Below, one piece after another: positions 8,450 to 16,589 of a DNA stretch of 64,000 bases. Numbering within the stretch: the stretch's first letter is position 1; the number at the start of each line of letters is the position of its first letter. The DNA is taken from contig NZ_ML137198.1 in the NCBI RefSeq assembly GCF_004011805.1, positions 253,258 through 317,257 of the forward strand, given 5' to 3'. Origin of the DNA: Piscinibacter defluvii. Its GTDB lineage: Bacteria > Pseudomonadota > Gammaproteobacteria > Burkholderiales > Burkholderiaceae_C. A program made the position numbers and the translations under genes. The notes below the pieces were generated by a model that saw nothing but the letters and a program-made list of their open reading frames with translations, was not told where the DNA came from and ran no database searches.

Positions 8450-9126
8450 GGCGTTCCTTCCTCCGCGATCATCTGCTTGAGCAGCGGCACGGTGATTGCG
8501 CGCTTGTTCGCCAGCGAGAAGCGGTCGAGCCGCTCGAGCTGGCGCATCAGGTGCTTCAGGTCGCGCTCGAAGCGCGTCAGCAGGTAGCCCATCACCTCGT
8601 CGGACAGGAAGATGCCGCGCCGGTCGGCCTCGCGGCGCAGCGTGGCGCGCACGGCCGGCTCGTCCAGCGGCTGCACGCCGAACACCGGGCCCCAGCCGAG
8701 CCGGGTGCGCAGGTCCTCGCGCAGCGGCAGGTCCACCGGCGGCAGCCGTCCGGCCGCGGCCACCGCGCTGCCCTGCCCGAGCGAGTGCACCAGCAGCGCG
8801 AAGGCGGCCTGCTGGCGCGCCGCGTCGAGGGCATCGCAGTCGTCCAGCACGATCAGCGGCCAGGCCTCGTCCGCCTCCCAGGGCAGCGGCACGTCGGGAG
8901 CGAACCAGCCGGCGCGCTGCCCCTGGGCCTCGACCCTGCGCACCAGCGCGTGCAGCAGGTGCGTCTTGCCGCAGCCGCGCGGCCCCCACAGGTACACCGG
9001 CGCCGCGCCGGGGCCGAAGCCGGCCAGATGCGCCAGCAGCGCCGCGTTGGCGCCGGGCGTGAAGGTCTCGAAGCTCTGTTCGGGGCCCGCGCCCAGCGCG
9101 CCGATGGCCAGCGGCAGCTGCTTCAT
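8446..9126 (-). CDS. hda: DnaA regulatory inactivator Hda / DnaA-like ATPase
   Basis: 226 residues, DnaA-domain protein without the DNA-binding domain. Begins MKQLPLAIGALGAGPEQSFE; Walker A is in LWGPRGCGKTHLLHAL, Walker B in LIVLDDCDAL, and the sensor region in LREDLRTRLGWG. Hda with the sliding clamp stimulates ATP hydrolysis by DnaA after initiation. The N-terminal QLPL segment resembles the clamp-binding motif. Overlaps perM by ATGA and the HAD gene by GTGA. Confidence 0.9.
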   Translation of the reverse strand: MKQLPLAIGALGAGPEQSFETFTPGANAALLAHLAGFGPGAAPVYLWGPRGCGKTHLLHALVRRVEAQGQRAGWFAPDVPLPWEADEAWPLIVLDDCDALDAARQQAAFALLVHSLGQGSAVAAAGRLPPVDLPLREDLRTRLGWGPVFGVQPLDEPAVRATLRREADRRGIFLSDEVMGYLLTRFERDLKHLMRQLERLDRFSLANKRAITVPLLKQMIAEEGTP

Positions 9127-10184
9127 CCGCGGTACAGCGGGCTGTCGAGGTAGAGCGCGCGCAGCCGGCGCACCGCCACCACCAGCACCGCGCTGACCGG
9201 CAGCGCGATCAGCACGCCGACGAAGCCGAACAGGTGGCCGAAGGCGAGCAGCGCGAAGATGACCATCAGCGGGTTCATGCCGATGCGTTCGCCCACCAGG
9301 CGCGGCGTCAGGAACAGGCTCTCGACCACCTGGCCGATGCCGTAGACCACCGCCACCGCCACCACGCCGTACCAGCTGGCGAACTGCAGCAGGCCGGCCA
9401 GCAGCGCGAGCAGCAGGCCGAGGCCGAAGCCGAGGTAGGGAATGAAGATCGCCAGCCCGGTGAACACGCCCACCGGCAGTGCCAGGTCGAAGCGGAACAG
9501 CGCCAGGCCGATCGCATAGAAGGCCGCCAGGATGAGCATCACCAGCAGCTGGCCGCGCAGGTACTGGCCGAGCATCACGTCGCACTCGTCGAGGAAGCCG
9601 GTCACGGATTCCAGGCGCGCGCGCGGAATCAGCGCCTGGCTGCGCTCCACCAGCCGGGGCCAGTCCATCAGCAGGTAGAACAGCACCACCGGCACCAGCA
9701 CCGCGTTGCCGATCACCGCCAGCAGGATCGAGCCGCCGATGCGCGCCGAGCTGAGCACGGTGCCGAGCCAGTCTTCCAGGTTGGCGTCCAGGTACTTCAG
9801 CACGAAGGCCTTGATGCCGGCGATGTCGAGCTGCACGTGGATGCCGAACTGCGCCAGCCAGGGCGAGAGGTTGCGGTTGAGCCGGTCGGCGAGCGTCGGG
9901 ATCTGCTCGCGCAGCATCGGCAGCTCTTTCGAGATGATCGGCACGATCAGCAGCAGCACCGCCAGCACGGCGACGATGAACACCACCTCCACCAGCAGCA
10001 CCGACAGCAGCCGCGGCACGCGCCTCGCGGCGAGCCGCTCGACCGCCGGGTGCAGCGCGTAGGCCAGCACCGCACCGACGACGAAGGGCGTCAGCACCGG
10101 CGCCAGCAGCCACAGCAGCAGCAGCGCAGCGGCAGCGATGGCGAACCAGGTCAGTGTCTGGCGTTGGGCGGGAGACAGCGTCAT
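9123..10184 (-). CDS. AI-2E family transporter (PerM-like membrane protein)
   Basis: 353 residues with about seven or eight transmembrane helices and a soluble segment around residues 85-150, the AI-2E/PerM layout. Characteristic blocks are FIPYLGFGLGLLLALLAGLL and LTPRLVGERIGMNPLMVIFA. Members export small solutes or act in sodium/proton exchange; which applies here is unknown. First gene of the hda-pcnB-folK train. A TAGAAT -10-like hexamer lies at 10235-10230, about 45 bases upstream. Confidence 0.85.
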   Translation of the reverse strand: MTLSPAQRQTLTWFAIAAAALLLLWLLAPVLTPFVVGAVLAYALHPAVERLAARRVPRLLSVLLVEVVFIVAVLAVLLLIVPIISKELPMLREQIPTLADRLNRNLSPWLAQFGIHVQLDIAGIKAFVLKYLDANLEDWLGTVLSSARIGGSILLAVIGNAVLVPVVLFYLLMDWPRLVERSQALIPRARLESVTGFLDECDVMLGQYLRGQLLVMLILAAFYAIGLALFRFDLALPVGVFTGLAIFIPYLGFGLGLLLALLAGLLQFASWYGVVAVAVVYGIGQVVESLFLTPRLVGERIGMNPLMVIFALLAFGHLFGFVGVLIALPVSAVLVVAVRRLRALYLDSPLYRG

Positions 10185-10277
10185 TCGGAGGAGTGTCGGC
10201 CCCGCGGGGCCGGGGTCGGCAGGCGCGGGATTCTAATCAGCCGCCCCGCGACGGCCCGGCGGCCGGCCGCCGCCGGC

Positions 10278-11147
10278 TCAATGCAGGCGTGGCGGCCCGA
10301 GGCGGCGCAGCTCGTCCAGGCGCTCACCGATCGCGCGTCGGTCGGGGGCCTCGCCGACACGCTCGAGGTACTCGGCCAGATCGCGCACCGCCTCGTCGTG
10401 GTGGCCGAGCTCGGCGTAGGCGAGGCCTCGGTCGCGCCGCTCCTCCCAGGCCTGCGGCAGCAGCACCACCAGGCGCTGCTGTACCGCCAGCAGGCGGCCC
10501 CAGTCCTCGGCGCTGCGGTGGATCTCCTTCAGGTTGCGCAGCATGCGCGCCACCACCTCGCGCGCCGGCGCGGCCTGCAGGAACAGGCCGAGCGGCACGT
10601 CGAACTCCCCCTGCAGGCCGCGGTGGCGCTTGTAGGGCAGCAACAGCTCGTCGAGTTCCTCGCGCGAGAGCGACTGGCCGGTGAACGGGTCGATCACCAC
10701 CTCGCCCTGCGGCATCTTCAGCTTGATCAGGAAATGGCCCGGGAACGACACGCCGCGCGCCGTCAGCCCGATCTGCGTGGCCAGCTCGATGTAGAGCACG
10801 GCCAGCGTGATGGGGATGCCGCGCCGCGTGCTCAGCACCCGGTTCAGGTAGCTGTTGGCCGGATCGTAGTAGTTGTTGACGTTGCCGGCGAATCCGAGCT
10901 CCTGGAAGAAGAAGCGGTTCAGCCAGCGCAGCCGCTGCACCGGCACCGCGTCTGCCGGGATGCGCCGGCGCAGCTTGTCGGCCAGCGTGTCGATCTCGGC
11001 CAGCACGGCCTGCGTGTCGAGCCGGGGGAACTCGTCCTGCGCGATGGAGGCTGCCGCCTCGACGAGCGAGAGGCTGCGGTCCTCGGCCACCAGCGCGGCG
11101 AAGTACTCGAGCGCGCTGGGCGCCTCGAATTGCAGCGGTCCGGCCAT
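10278..11147 (-). CDS. SirB1 family transglutaminase-like/TPR protein
   Basis: 289 residues. The N-terminal transglutaminase-like SirB1 region has FFFQELGFAGNVNNYYDP, RRGIPITLAVLYIELATQIG and GVSFPGHFLIKLKMP; the usual catalytic Cys of transglutaminases is not evident. The C-terminal third, WEERRDRGLAYAELGHHDEA, is a TPR-like repeat. Function is not established; the family is widespread in proteobacteria. It sits 9 bases downstream of murJ on the same strand and may share its transcript. Confidence 0.85.
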   Translation of the reverse strand: MAGPLQFEAPSALEYFAALVAEDRSLSLVEAAASIAQDEFPRLDTQAVLAEIDTLADKLRRRIPADAVPVQRLRWLNRFFFQELGFAGNVNNYYDPANSYLNRVLSTRRGIPITLAVLYIELATQIGLTARGVSFPGHFLIKLKMPQGEVVIDPFTGQSLSREELDELLLPYKRHRGLQGEFDVPLGLFLQAAPAREVVARMLRNLKEIHRSAEDWGRLLAVQQRLVVLLPQAWEERRDRGLAYAELGHHDEAVRDLAEYLERVGEAPDRRAIGERLDELRRLGPPRLH

Positions 11148-11156
11148 GAGGTCAGT

Positions 11157-12713
11157 TTAGCCGCGGCGCGCGAATTGTCGAAGCTTCAGGCCGCTGGCCA
11201 GCAGGCAGGCGAAGTACAGCAGCACGGCGCCGGCCAGGCAGGCGGCCATCCAGCCGATGCGCTGCCAGGGATGCTCGCGCAGGCCGATCCAGTCGATCGC
11301 GCGCGCCGCCCAGGCCAGCGCCGCCGCCATCACGCCGCTGGCGGCGATCACACGCAGGCCGAACGGCCACCAGCCCGGCCCCGGCCGGTAGAGGCCGCCA
11401 CGGCGCAGGCCGACGTACAGCCAGCCGGCATTGATCAGCGCGCCCAGGCCGATCGACAGCGCCAGCCCGGCATGGCCGAGGTGCGGCACGAACAGCAGGT
11501 TCATCAGCTGCGTCAGCACCAGCACGACCACCGCGATGCGCACCGGCGTGCGGATGTCCTGGCGGGCGTAGTAGCCCGGCGCGAGGATCTTCACGCCCAC
11601 CAGTCCCATCAGCCCGACGCCGTAACCCATCAGCGCGAGCGCGGTGCGCTCGACGTCGCCCGCGGTGATCGCGCCGTAGTGGTACAGCACCGCGACGAGC
11701 GGCTGCGGGAACACCAGCAGCGCCGCGGCGCAGGGAAGCGCCAGCAGCAGCACGAGGCGCAGCCCCCAGTCGAGCAGGCCGGAGTACTCGCCCTCCTGCT
11801 GCCTGGCCTGCGCCGCCGCGAGCTGCGGCAGCAGCACCACGCCCAGCGCGACGCCCAGCAAGGCGGTCGGGAACTCCATCAGCCGGTCGGCATAGGTCAA
11901 CCAGGAGACCGCACCCACACCCTGGTGCGAGGCGATCTGGGTGTTGATCAGCAGCGACAGCTGCGCCACCGAGACCCCAAGCAGCGCCGGCGCCATCTGG
12001 CGCAGCACTCGTACCACGCCCGGGTGCGTCCAGGCGGCGCGGATGCCCGCCGGCGCGAGGCGGATGTGCGGCAGCGCCCCGATGCGCCGCAGCGCCGGAA
12101 CCTGCACCAGCAACTGCAGCGCGCCGCCGATCATCACGCCGACGGCCAGCGCGTGGATCGGCTCGATGCCGTGGCGCCGGAACAGCGGCACCAGGCCCCA
12201 GGCGGCGCCGATCACCGCCAGGTTCAGCAGCACCGGCGTGGCCGCCGGCACCGCGAAGCGCTTCCAGGTGTTCAGGATGCCGGCCGCGAGCGCCACCAGC
12301 GACATGAAGGCGATGTAGGGGAACATCACCCGCGTCATCAGCACCGCGGCGTCGAAGCGCTCCAGCCCCGAGGCCATCAGCCACACGACCACCGGCGCCG
12401 CCGCGACGCCCAGCACGCAGGCCAGCATCAGCGCCCAGAACAGCGCGGTGGCCACGGCGTCGACCAGGCGGTGCGTGGCCTCGTCGCCCTCGCGGGCGCG
12501 GGTCTCGGCCAGGATCGGCACGAAGGCCTGCGAGAACGCCCCTTCGGCGAACAGCCGGCGCAGCAGGTTGGGGATGCGGAAGGCAACCTGGAACGCGTCC
12601 ATCCAGGCGCTGGCGCCGAAGGCCGCGGCGACGATCGCCTCGCGGGCCAGGCCGGTGATGCGCGACGCCAGCGTGAAGAGGGAGACGGTGGAGGCGGCCC
12701 GCAGCAGGTTCAT
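11157..12713 (-). CDS. murJ: lipid II flippase MurJ
   Basis: 518 residues, about 14 hydrophobic helices, matching the MOP-superfamily flippase that moves lipid II to the periplasm for peptidoglycan synthesis. N-terminus MNLLRAASTVSLFTLASRIT-GLARE is the typical MurJ start, and the family's AFRIPNLLRRLFAEGAFSQA block is present. A TATAAT hexamer on the minus strand (12730-12725) lies about 12 bases before the ATG, giving a very short leader if used. Divergent from rpsT, a common arrangement in betaproteobacteria. Confidence 0.95.
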   Translation of the reverse strand: MNLLRAASTVSLFTLASRITGLAREAIVAAAFGASAWMDAFQVAFRIPNLLRRLFAEGAFSQAFVPILAETRAREGDEATHRLVDAVATALFWALMLACVLGVAAAPVVVWLMASGLERFDAAVLMTRVMFPYIAFMSLVALAAGILNTWKRFAVPAATPVLLNLAVIGAAWGLVPLFRRHGIEPIHALAVGVMIGGALQLLVQVPALRRIGALPHIRLAPAGIRAAWTHPGVVRVLRQMAPALLGVSVAQLSLLINTQIASHQGVGAVSWLTYADRLMEFPTALLGVALGVVLLPQLAAAQARQQEGEYSGLLDWGLRLVLLLALPCAAALLVFPQPLVAVLYHYGAITAGDVERTALALMGYGVGLMGLVGVKILAPGYYARQDIRTPVRIAVVVLVLTQLMNLLFVPHLGHAGLALSIGLGALINAGWLYVGLRRGGLYRPGPGWWPFGLRVIAASGVMAAALAWAARAIDWIGLREHPWQRIGWMAACLAGAVLLYFACLLASGLKLRQFARRG

Positions 12714-12724
12714 GAAGGCGGCGG

Positions 12725-12730
12725 ATTATA
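12725..12730 (-). promoter_or_regulatory. -10-like element upstream of murJ
   Basis: Exact minus-strand TATAAT 12 bases before the murJ start codon. No matching -35 is apparent. If used, transcription would begin within a few bases of the ATG. Confidence 0.35.
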
Positions 12731-12758
12731 GGCAGCCGGCAGGCGCGCGCCGGATTAC

Positions 12759-12767
12759 TGCTATACT
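12759..12767 (+). promoter_or_regulatory. rpsT promoter, extended -10
   Basis: TGC-TATACT forms an extended -10 (TGn plus hexamer 12762-12767), 40 bases before the rpsT ATG. No good -35 is seen, which an extended -10 can compensate for. Confidence 0.6.
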
Positions 12768-12806
12768 GGCTGTCTTTGCTCCACCCAGGCAAACCCCTTT
12801 ACACGC

Positions 12807-13106
12807 ATGGCCACGTCATCCAAAGCCAAGAAGAAGACCGTCCGCATCGCGTCGGGCCGCAAGCGCGCGCGCCAGGACGTGAAGCTCAACGCCGCGAACA
12901 CCGCGCTGCGCTCGAAGTTCCGCACCGTCATCAAGAACGTGCAGAAGGCCGTGGCCGCCGGCGACAAGGCCAAGGCGACCGACCTGTTCAAGACCGCCCA
13001 GAGCGTGATCGACTCGGTGGCCGACAAGGGCATGTTCCACAAGAACAAGGCGGCTCGCCACAAGAGCCGCTTGGCCGCCAGCGTCAAGGCGCTCGCGACG
13101 GCCTGA
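12807..13106 (+). CDS. rpsT: 30S ribosomal protein S20
   Basis: 99 residues, strongly basic, all helical. Primary 16S-binding protein. Starts [20 protein letters not shown] and contains [20 protein letters not shown] and [20 protein letters not shown], all standard for S20. Single-gene transcription unit with its own extended -10 promoter and Rho-independent terminator. Confidence 0.97.
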   Translation: MATSSKAKKKTVRIASGRKRARQDVKLNAANTALRSKFRTVIKNVQKAVAAGDKAKATDLFKTAQSVIDSVADKGMFHKNKAARHKSRLAASVKALATA

Positions 13107-13127
13107 ACGGCTTCTTGGGTGGTGGAC

Positions 13128-13160
13128 GAAGGGCTCGCGCAGGCGGGCCCTTCTTCATTT
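13128..13160 (+). terminator. Rho-independent terminator of rpsT
   Basis: Stem GAAGGGC (13128-13134) / GCCCTTC (13147-13153) extended by GC pairs, followed by TTCATTT. It also overlaps the 3' end of the convergent DUF3579 gene and may serve both directions. Confidence 0.7.
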
Positions 13161-13487
13161 CGGGGCCCGCTCCGACGTGTCGGGCAACAGGCAGGCGTCG
13201 CTGACCTGCAGTTGATTGTCGCGCGCGAAGTTCATCACGAAGTCCCAGGCCATCGGCTCGAGGTCGCGCAGCGCCTCGTTGACGATGACGAACTTGACGC
13301 CGCCGATCACGCGCGGCACGCAGTAGGGCGAGTAGCCGATGAAGTCGCCGATGCGGCCGCGCACCCCGTCGGGGCGGAAGCACGACATCGCGCCAGCCAG
13401 CCGTTCGGCCCAGTCGCTCGGGCGGAAGGTGCGGCCGTCCAGCGTGGTGCCCTGGATGAAGACTTCGCGTTTGGGATGGGGAGGCAT
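13155..13487 (-). CDS. DUF3579 domain protein
   Basis: 110 residues from MPPHPKREVFIQGTTLDGRT. The blocks FRPSDWAERLAGAMSCFRPD and YSPYCVPRVIGGVKFVIVNE match the DUF3579 family of betaproteobacteria, whose function is unknown. The frame stays open 44 codons upstream without family similarity, so the ATG at 13487 is preferred. No signal peptide or membrane segment. Convergent with rpsT, divergent from argD. Confidence 0.8.
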   Translation of the reverse strand: MPPHPKREVFIQGTTLDGRTFRPSDWAERLAGAMSCFRPDGVRGRIGDFIGYSPYCVPRVIGGVKFVIVNEALRDLEPMAWDFVMNFARDNQLQVSDACLLPDTSERAPK

Positions 13488-13650
13488 GTCGGGTTCGGCC
13501 GGTGCAGGCTGCAGCGCAGGCCAGCGTTCGGCCCACAGGAACGGCCGTTGCGCAGCAGGTATTGTGCCGCCAAGTTGCTGCGCCGCAGCAAACCGGAATC
13601 CGGGTTCCATCACGCCCATGGCCGTTTATCGGCGCTTCCGGGGCGACCCT

Positions 13651-13656
13651 TAGAAT
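13651..13656 (+). promoter_or_regulatory. -10-like element upstream of argD
   Basis: TAGAAT hexamer 30 bases before the argD ATG, with a GGAG ribosome binding site between. The -35 is unclear. No arginine-repressor-like box is visible. Confidence 0.4.
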
Positions 13657-13685
13657 TCCCCGCTCCTGCCGCGACGGAGACCGCG

Positions 13686-14903
13686 ATGAATGCCCCGGAA
13701 AAACTGCCCGCGAGCCCCGAACCGCACGTGATGCGGACCTACGGGCGCCTGCCGATCGCGCTCTCCCACGGCCAGGGCTGCTGGGTCTGGGACACCGAGG
13801 GCCGCAAGTACCTCGACGCCCTGGGCGGCATCGCGGTCAACACGCTGGGGCATGCGCACCCGAAGCTCGTGCCGGCGCTGCAGGAGCAGATCGGCAAGCT
13901 GATCCACAGCTCCAACTACTACCTGGTGCCGCTGCAGGAGCGGCTCGCCGCGAAGCTGTGCGAACTGTCGGGTCTGTCGAAGGTGTTCTTCTGCAGCACC
14001 GGGCTGGAGGCCAACGAGGCGGCGCTGAAGATCGCGCGCAAGTTCGGCCACGACAAGGGCATCGAGCGGCCGGAGATCGTGGTCTACGAGAAGGCCTTCC
14101 ACGGCCGCTCGATCGCCACGCTGTCGGCCACCGGCAACCCCAAGGTGCAGGCCGGCTTCGGGCCGCTGGTCGAGGGCTTCCCGCGTGTGCCGCTGAACGA
14201 CGTGACAGCGCTCGAGAAGCTTGCCGCGGGCAACAAGAACATCGTCGCGGTGTTCCTCGAGGTGATCCAGGGCGAGGGCGGCATCAACCCGGCCACGGTC
14301 GAGTACCTGCAGGCGGTGCGCCGCCTGTGCGACGCCAACGACTGGCTGCTGATGCTCGACGAGGTGCAGTGCGGCATCGGCCGCACCGGCAAGTGGTTCG
14401 CGCACCAGTGGGCCGGCATCCGGCCCGACGTGATGCCGCTGGCCAAGGGCCTGGGCTCGGGCGTGCCGGTCGGCGCGGTGGTCTGCGGTCCGCGCGCGGC
14501 CGAGGTGTTCGGCCCCGGCAACCACGGCACCACCTTCGGCGGCAACCCGCTGGCGATGCGCGCCGGCGTCGAGACGCTGCGCATCATGGAAGAGGACGGC
14601 CTGCTCGAGAACGCCGCGCGCGTCGGCGCGCTGCTCAAGGGCGGTCTGCAGCGCGAGCTGGCCGGCGTCGCCGGCGTGGTCGAGATCCGCGGCCAGGGGC
14701 TGATGCTCGGCATCGAGCTGGCGCGCCCCTGCGGCGACCTGCTCGGCCGCGCCGCCCGTGCCGGGCTGCTGCTCAGCGTCACGGCCGACAAGGTGATCCG
14801 CCTCGTGCCGCCGCTGATCCTCTCGGCCGACGAGGCGGCGCAGATCGTCGCCCTGCTGGTGCCGCTGATCAAGGACTTCCTCGCCGAGGCCGAGCCGTCA
14901 TGA
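13686..14903 (+). CDS. argD: acetylornithine aminotransferase
   Basis: 405-residue class III aminotransferase that converts N-acetylglutamate semialdehyde to N-acetylornithine in arginine synthesis. PLP-binding lysine is Lys254 in MPLAKGLGSGVPVGAVV; the cofactor Asp is in LLMLDEVQCGIGRTGKWF. SNYYLVPLQERLAAKL and FCSTGLEANEAALKIARKF are typical of ArgD. Start ATG at 13686 follows GGAG by a good distance. Its stop overlaps the argF start as ATGA, forming an arginine operon. Confidence 0.93.
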   Translation: MNAPEKLPASPEPHVMRTYGRLPIALSHGQGCWVWDTEGRKYLDALGGIAVNTLGHAHPKLVPALQEQIGKLIHSSNYYLVPLQERLAAKLCELSGLSKVFFCSTGLEANEAALKIARKFGHDKGIERPEIVVYEKAFHGRSIATLSATGNPKVQAGFGPLVEGFPRVPLNDVTALEKLAAGNKNIVAVFLEVIQGEGGINPATVEYLQAVRRLCDANDWLLMLDEVQCGIGRTGKWFAHQWAGIRPDVMPLAKGLGSGVPVGAVVCGPRAAEVFGPGNHGTTFGGNPLAMRAGVETLRIMEEDGLLENAARVGALLKGGLQRELAGVAGVVEIRGQGLMLGIELARPCGDLLGRAARAGLLLSVTADKVIRLVPPLILSADEAAQIVALLVPLIKDFLAEAEPS

Positions 14904-15832
14904 AGCCGGGCCCGAGCCTGATGCGCCACTACCTGCAGTTCCGCGACCTGCGCGCCGAGGAGTACACCTACCTGCTCGAGCGCACGGCAATCATCAAGAA
15001 GCGCTTCAAGAACTACGAGAAGTACCAGCCGCTGGTGGACCGCACGCTGGCGATGATCTTCGAAAAGGCCAGCACGCGCACGCGCGTCAGCTTCGAGGCC
15101 GGCATGTACCAGATGGGCGGCTCGGTGGTGCACCTGACCACCGGCGACAGCCAGCTCGGCCGCGCCGAGCCGGTGGAGGACAGCGCGCGCGTGATCAGCC
15201 GCATGGTCGACCTGGTGATGATCCGCACCTACGAGCAGACCAAGCTGGAGCGCTTCGCGGCGCATTCGCGCGTGCCGGTGATCAATGGCCTGACCAACGA
15301 GTACCACCCCTGCCAGATCCTGGCCGACATCTTCACCTACATCGAGCACCGCGGCTCGATCCAGGGCAAGACGGTGGCCTGGGTGGGCGACGGCAACAAC
15401 ATGGCCAACACCTGGCTGCAGGCGGCCGACATTCTCGGCTTCACGCTGCACGTCAGCACGCCCTCGGGCTACGAGATCGACCCCAAGGTGGCCGGCGTGT
15501 CGAATCCCGACTGCGTGCGGATCTTCAAGAGCCCGATCGCCGCCTGCGAGGGCGCGCACCTGGTCACCACCGACGTGTGGACCAGCATGGGCTACGAGGC
15601 CGAGAACGAGGCGCGCCAGAAGGCCTTCGCCGACTGGTGCGTGGACCGGCAGATGATGTCGGTGGCGCAGCCCGATGCGCTGTTCATGCACTGCCTGCCG
15701 GCGCACCGCGGCGAGGAGGTCGAGGCCGAGGTGATCGACGGCCCGCAGTCGGTGGTGTGGGACGAGGCCGAGAACCGCATGCATGTGCAGAAGGCCTTGA
15801 TGGAATACCTGCTGCTCGGCCGCATCGGATGA
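14900..15832 (+). CDS. argF: ornithine carbamoyltransferase
   Basis: 310 residues. Makes citrulline from ornithine and carbamoyl phosphate. Carbamoyl-phosphate motif STRTR at residues 58-62, HPCQILAD in the middle domain, and ornithine-binding MHCLPAHRGEE near residue 270. The ATG at 14900 overlaps argD as ATGA; an internal Met at residue 8 (MRHYLQFRDL) is also possible and closer to the family's usual start. Confidence 0.94.
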   Translation: MKPGPSLMRHYLQFRDLRAEEYTYLLERTAIIKKRFKNYEKYQPLVDRTLAMIFEKASTRTRVSFEAGMYQMGGSVVHLTTGDSQLGRAEPVEDSARVISRMVDLVMIRTYEQTKLERFAAHSRVPVINGLTNEYHPCQILADIFTYIEHRGSIQGKTVAWVGDGNNMANTWLQAADILGFTLHVSTPSGYEIDPKVAGVSNPDCVRIFKSPIAACEGAHLVTTDVWTSMGYEAENEARQKAFADWCVDRQMMSVAQPDALFMHCLPAHRGEEVEAEVIDGPQSVVWDEAENRMHVQKALMEYLLLGRIG

Positions 15833-15845
15833 CGGACCCGGGCGC

Positions 15846-16589
15846 ATGAAGTTCGCGCTGATCACCGACCTGCACGCGAACCGCGAGGCGGTCGAGGCGG
15901 TGCTGGCGCACGCGAAGGCGCAGGGTGCGCAGCGTTACGCCTTCCTGGGCGATTTCGTCGGCTACGGCGCCGACCCCGGCTGGGTGGTCGACCGCATCCG
16001 CGAGCATGTGGCGCAGGGCGCGATCGCGGTGCTGGGCAACCACGACGCGGCCGTCGTGCAGGGCCCGCTGCCGACCATGATCCCCGAGGCGCGCCAGGTG
16101 GTCGAGTGGACCTGCGAGCGCCTGACGCGCGAGCAGATCGCCTTCCTCGGCGGGCTGCCGATGCAGGTGGTCGACGGCGACCGGCTGTTCGTGCACGCCA
16201 ACGCCTTCGCGCCGTCCGAATGGATGTACGTGCTCGGCCGCGTCGAGGCGGTGCGCAGCCTGCAGTCCACCGACGCACGCTTCACCTTCTGCGGCCACGT
16301 GCACGACCCGAAGCTGTTCCACCTCAGCGGCACCGGCAAGGCGGGCGACTTCGTGCCCACGCCCGGCATGCCGATCCCGCTGTCGGAACAGCGCCGCTGG
16401 CTGGTCATCCCCGGCTCGGCCGGCCAGCCGCGCGACGGCAATCCGGCCGCGTGTTATGCCACCTTCGAGACCCAGGGCTCGACGCTGACCTACCACCGCG
16501 TGCCCTACGACGTGGAGTCCGCCGGCGCGAAGATCCGCGCGGCCGGCCTGCCGCAGCGCCTGGCCGCGCGGCTGCAGCATGGCGAATGA
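15846..16589 (+). CDS. metallophosphoesterase (calcineurin-like)
   Basis: 247 residues. The binuclear-metal motifs are in order: LITDLHANREA (DxH variant), FLGDFVGYGADP (GD), VLGNHDAAVV (GNHD), FVHAN and FCGHVHDPKLF (GHxH). The layout fits the YfcE/diadenosine-tetraphosphatase-like branch of small bacterial phosphoesterases. Substrate unknown. It overlaps the following kinase-UspA gene by 11 bases, so a phosphatase and a kinase are made from one message, which suggests a shared signalling role. Confidence 0.85.
   Translation: MKFALITDLHANREAVEAVLAHAKAQGAQRYAFLGDFVGYGADPGWVVDRIREHVAQGAIAVLGNHDAAVVQGPLPTMIPEARQVVEWTCERLTREQIAFLGGLPMQVVDGDRLFVHANAFAPSEWMYVLGRVEAVRSLQSTDARFTFCGHVHDPKLFHLSGTGKAGDFVPTPGMPIPLSEQRRWLVIPGSAGQPRDGNPAACYATFETQGSTLTYHRVPYDVESAGAKIRAAGLPQRLAARLQHGE

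Noticed and set aside
9234..12731. A very long open frame on the plus strand opposite perM, SirB1 and murJ
   Set aside because: It is rich in Arg, Gln, His and Gly with no domain, and lies wholly opposite well-conserved genes; high GC makes such shadows common.
13119..13685. An N-terminal extension of argD through the rpsT terminator region
   Set aside because: It would cross a terminator and the DUF3579 gene on the other strand, and the family start with GGAG is at 13686.
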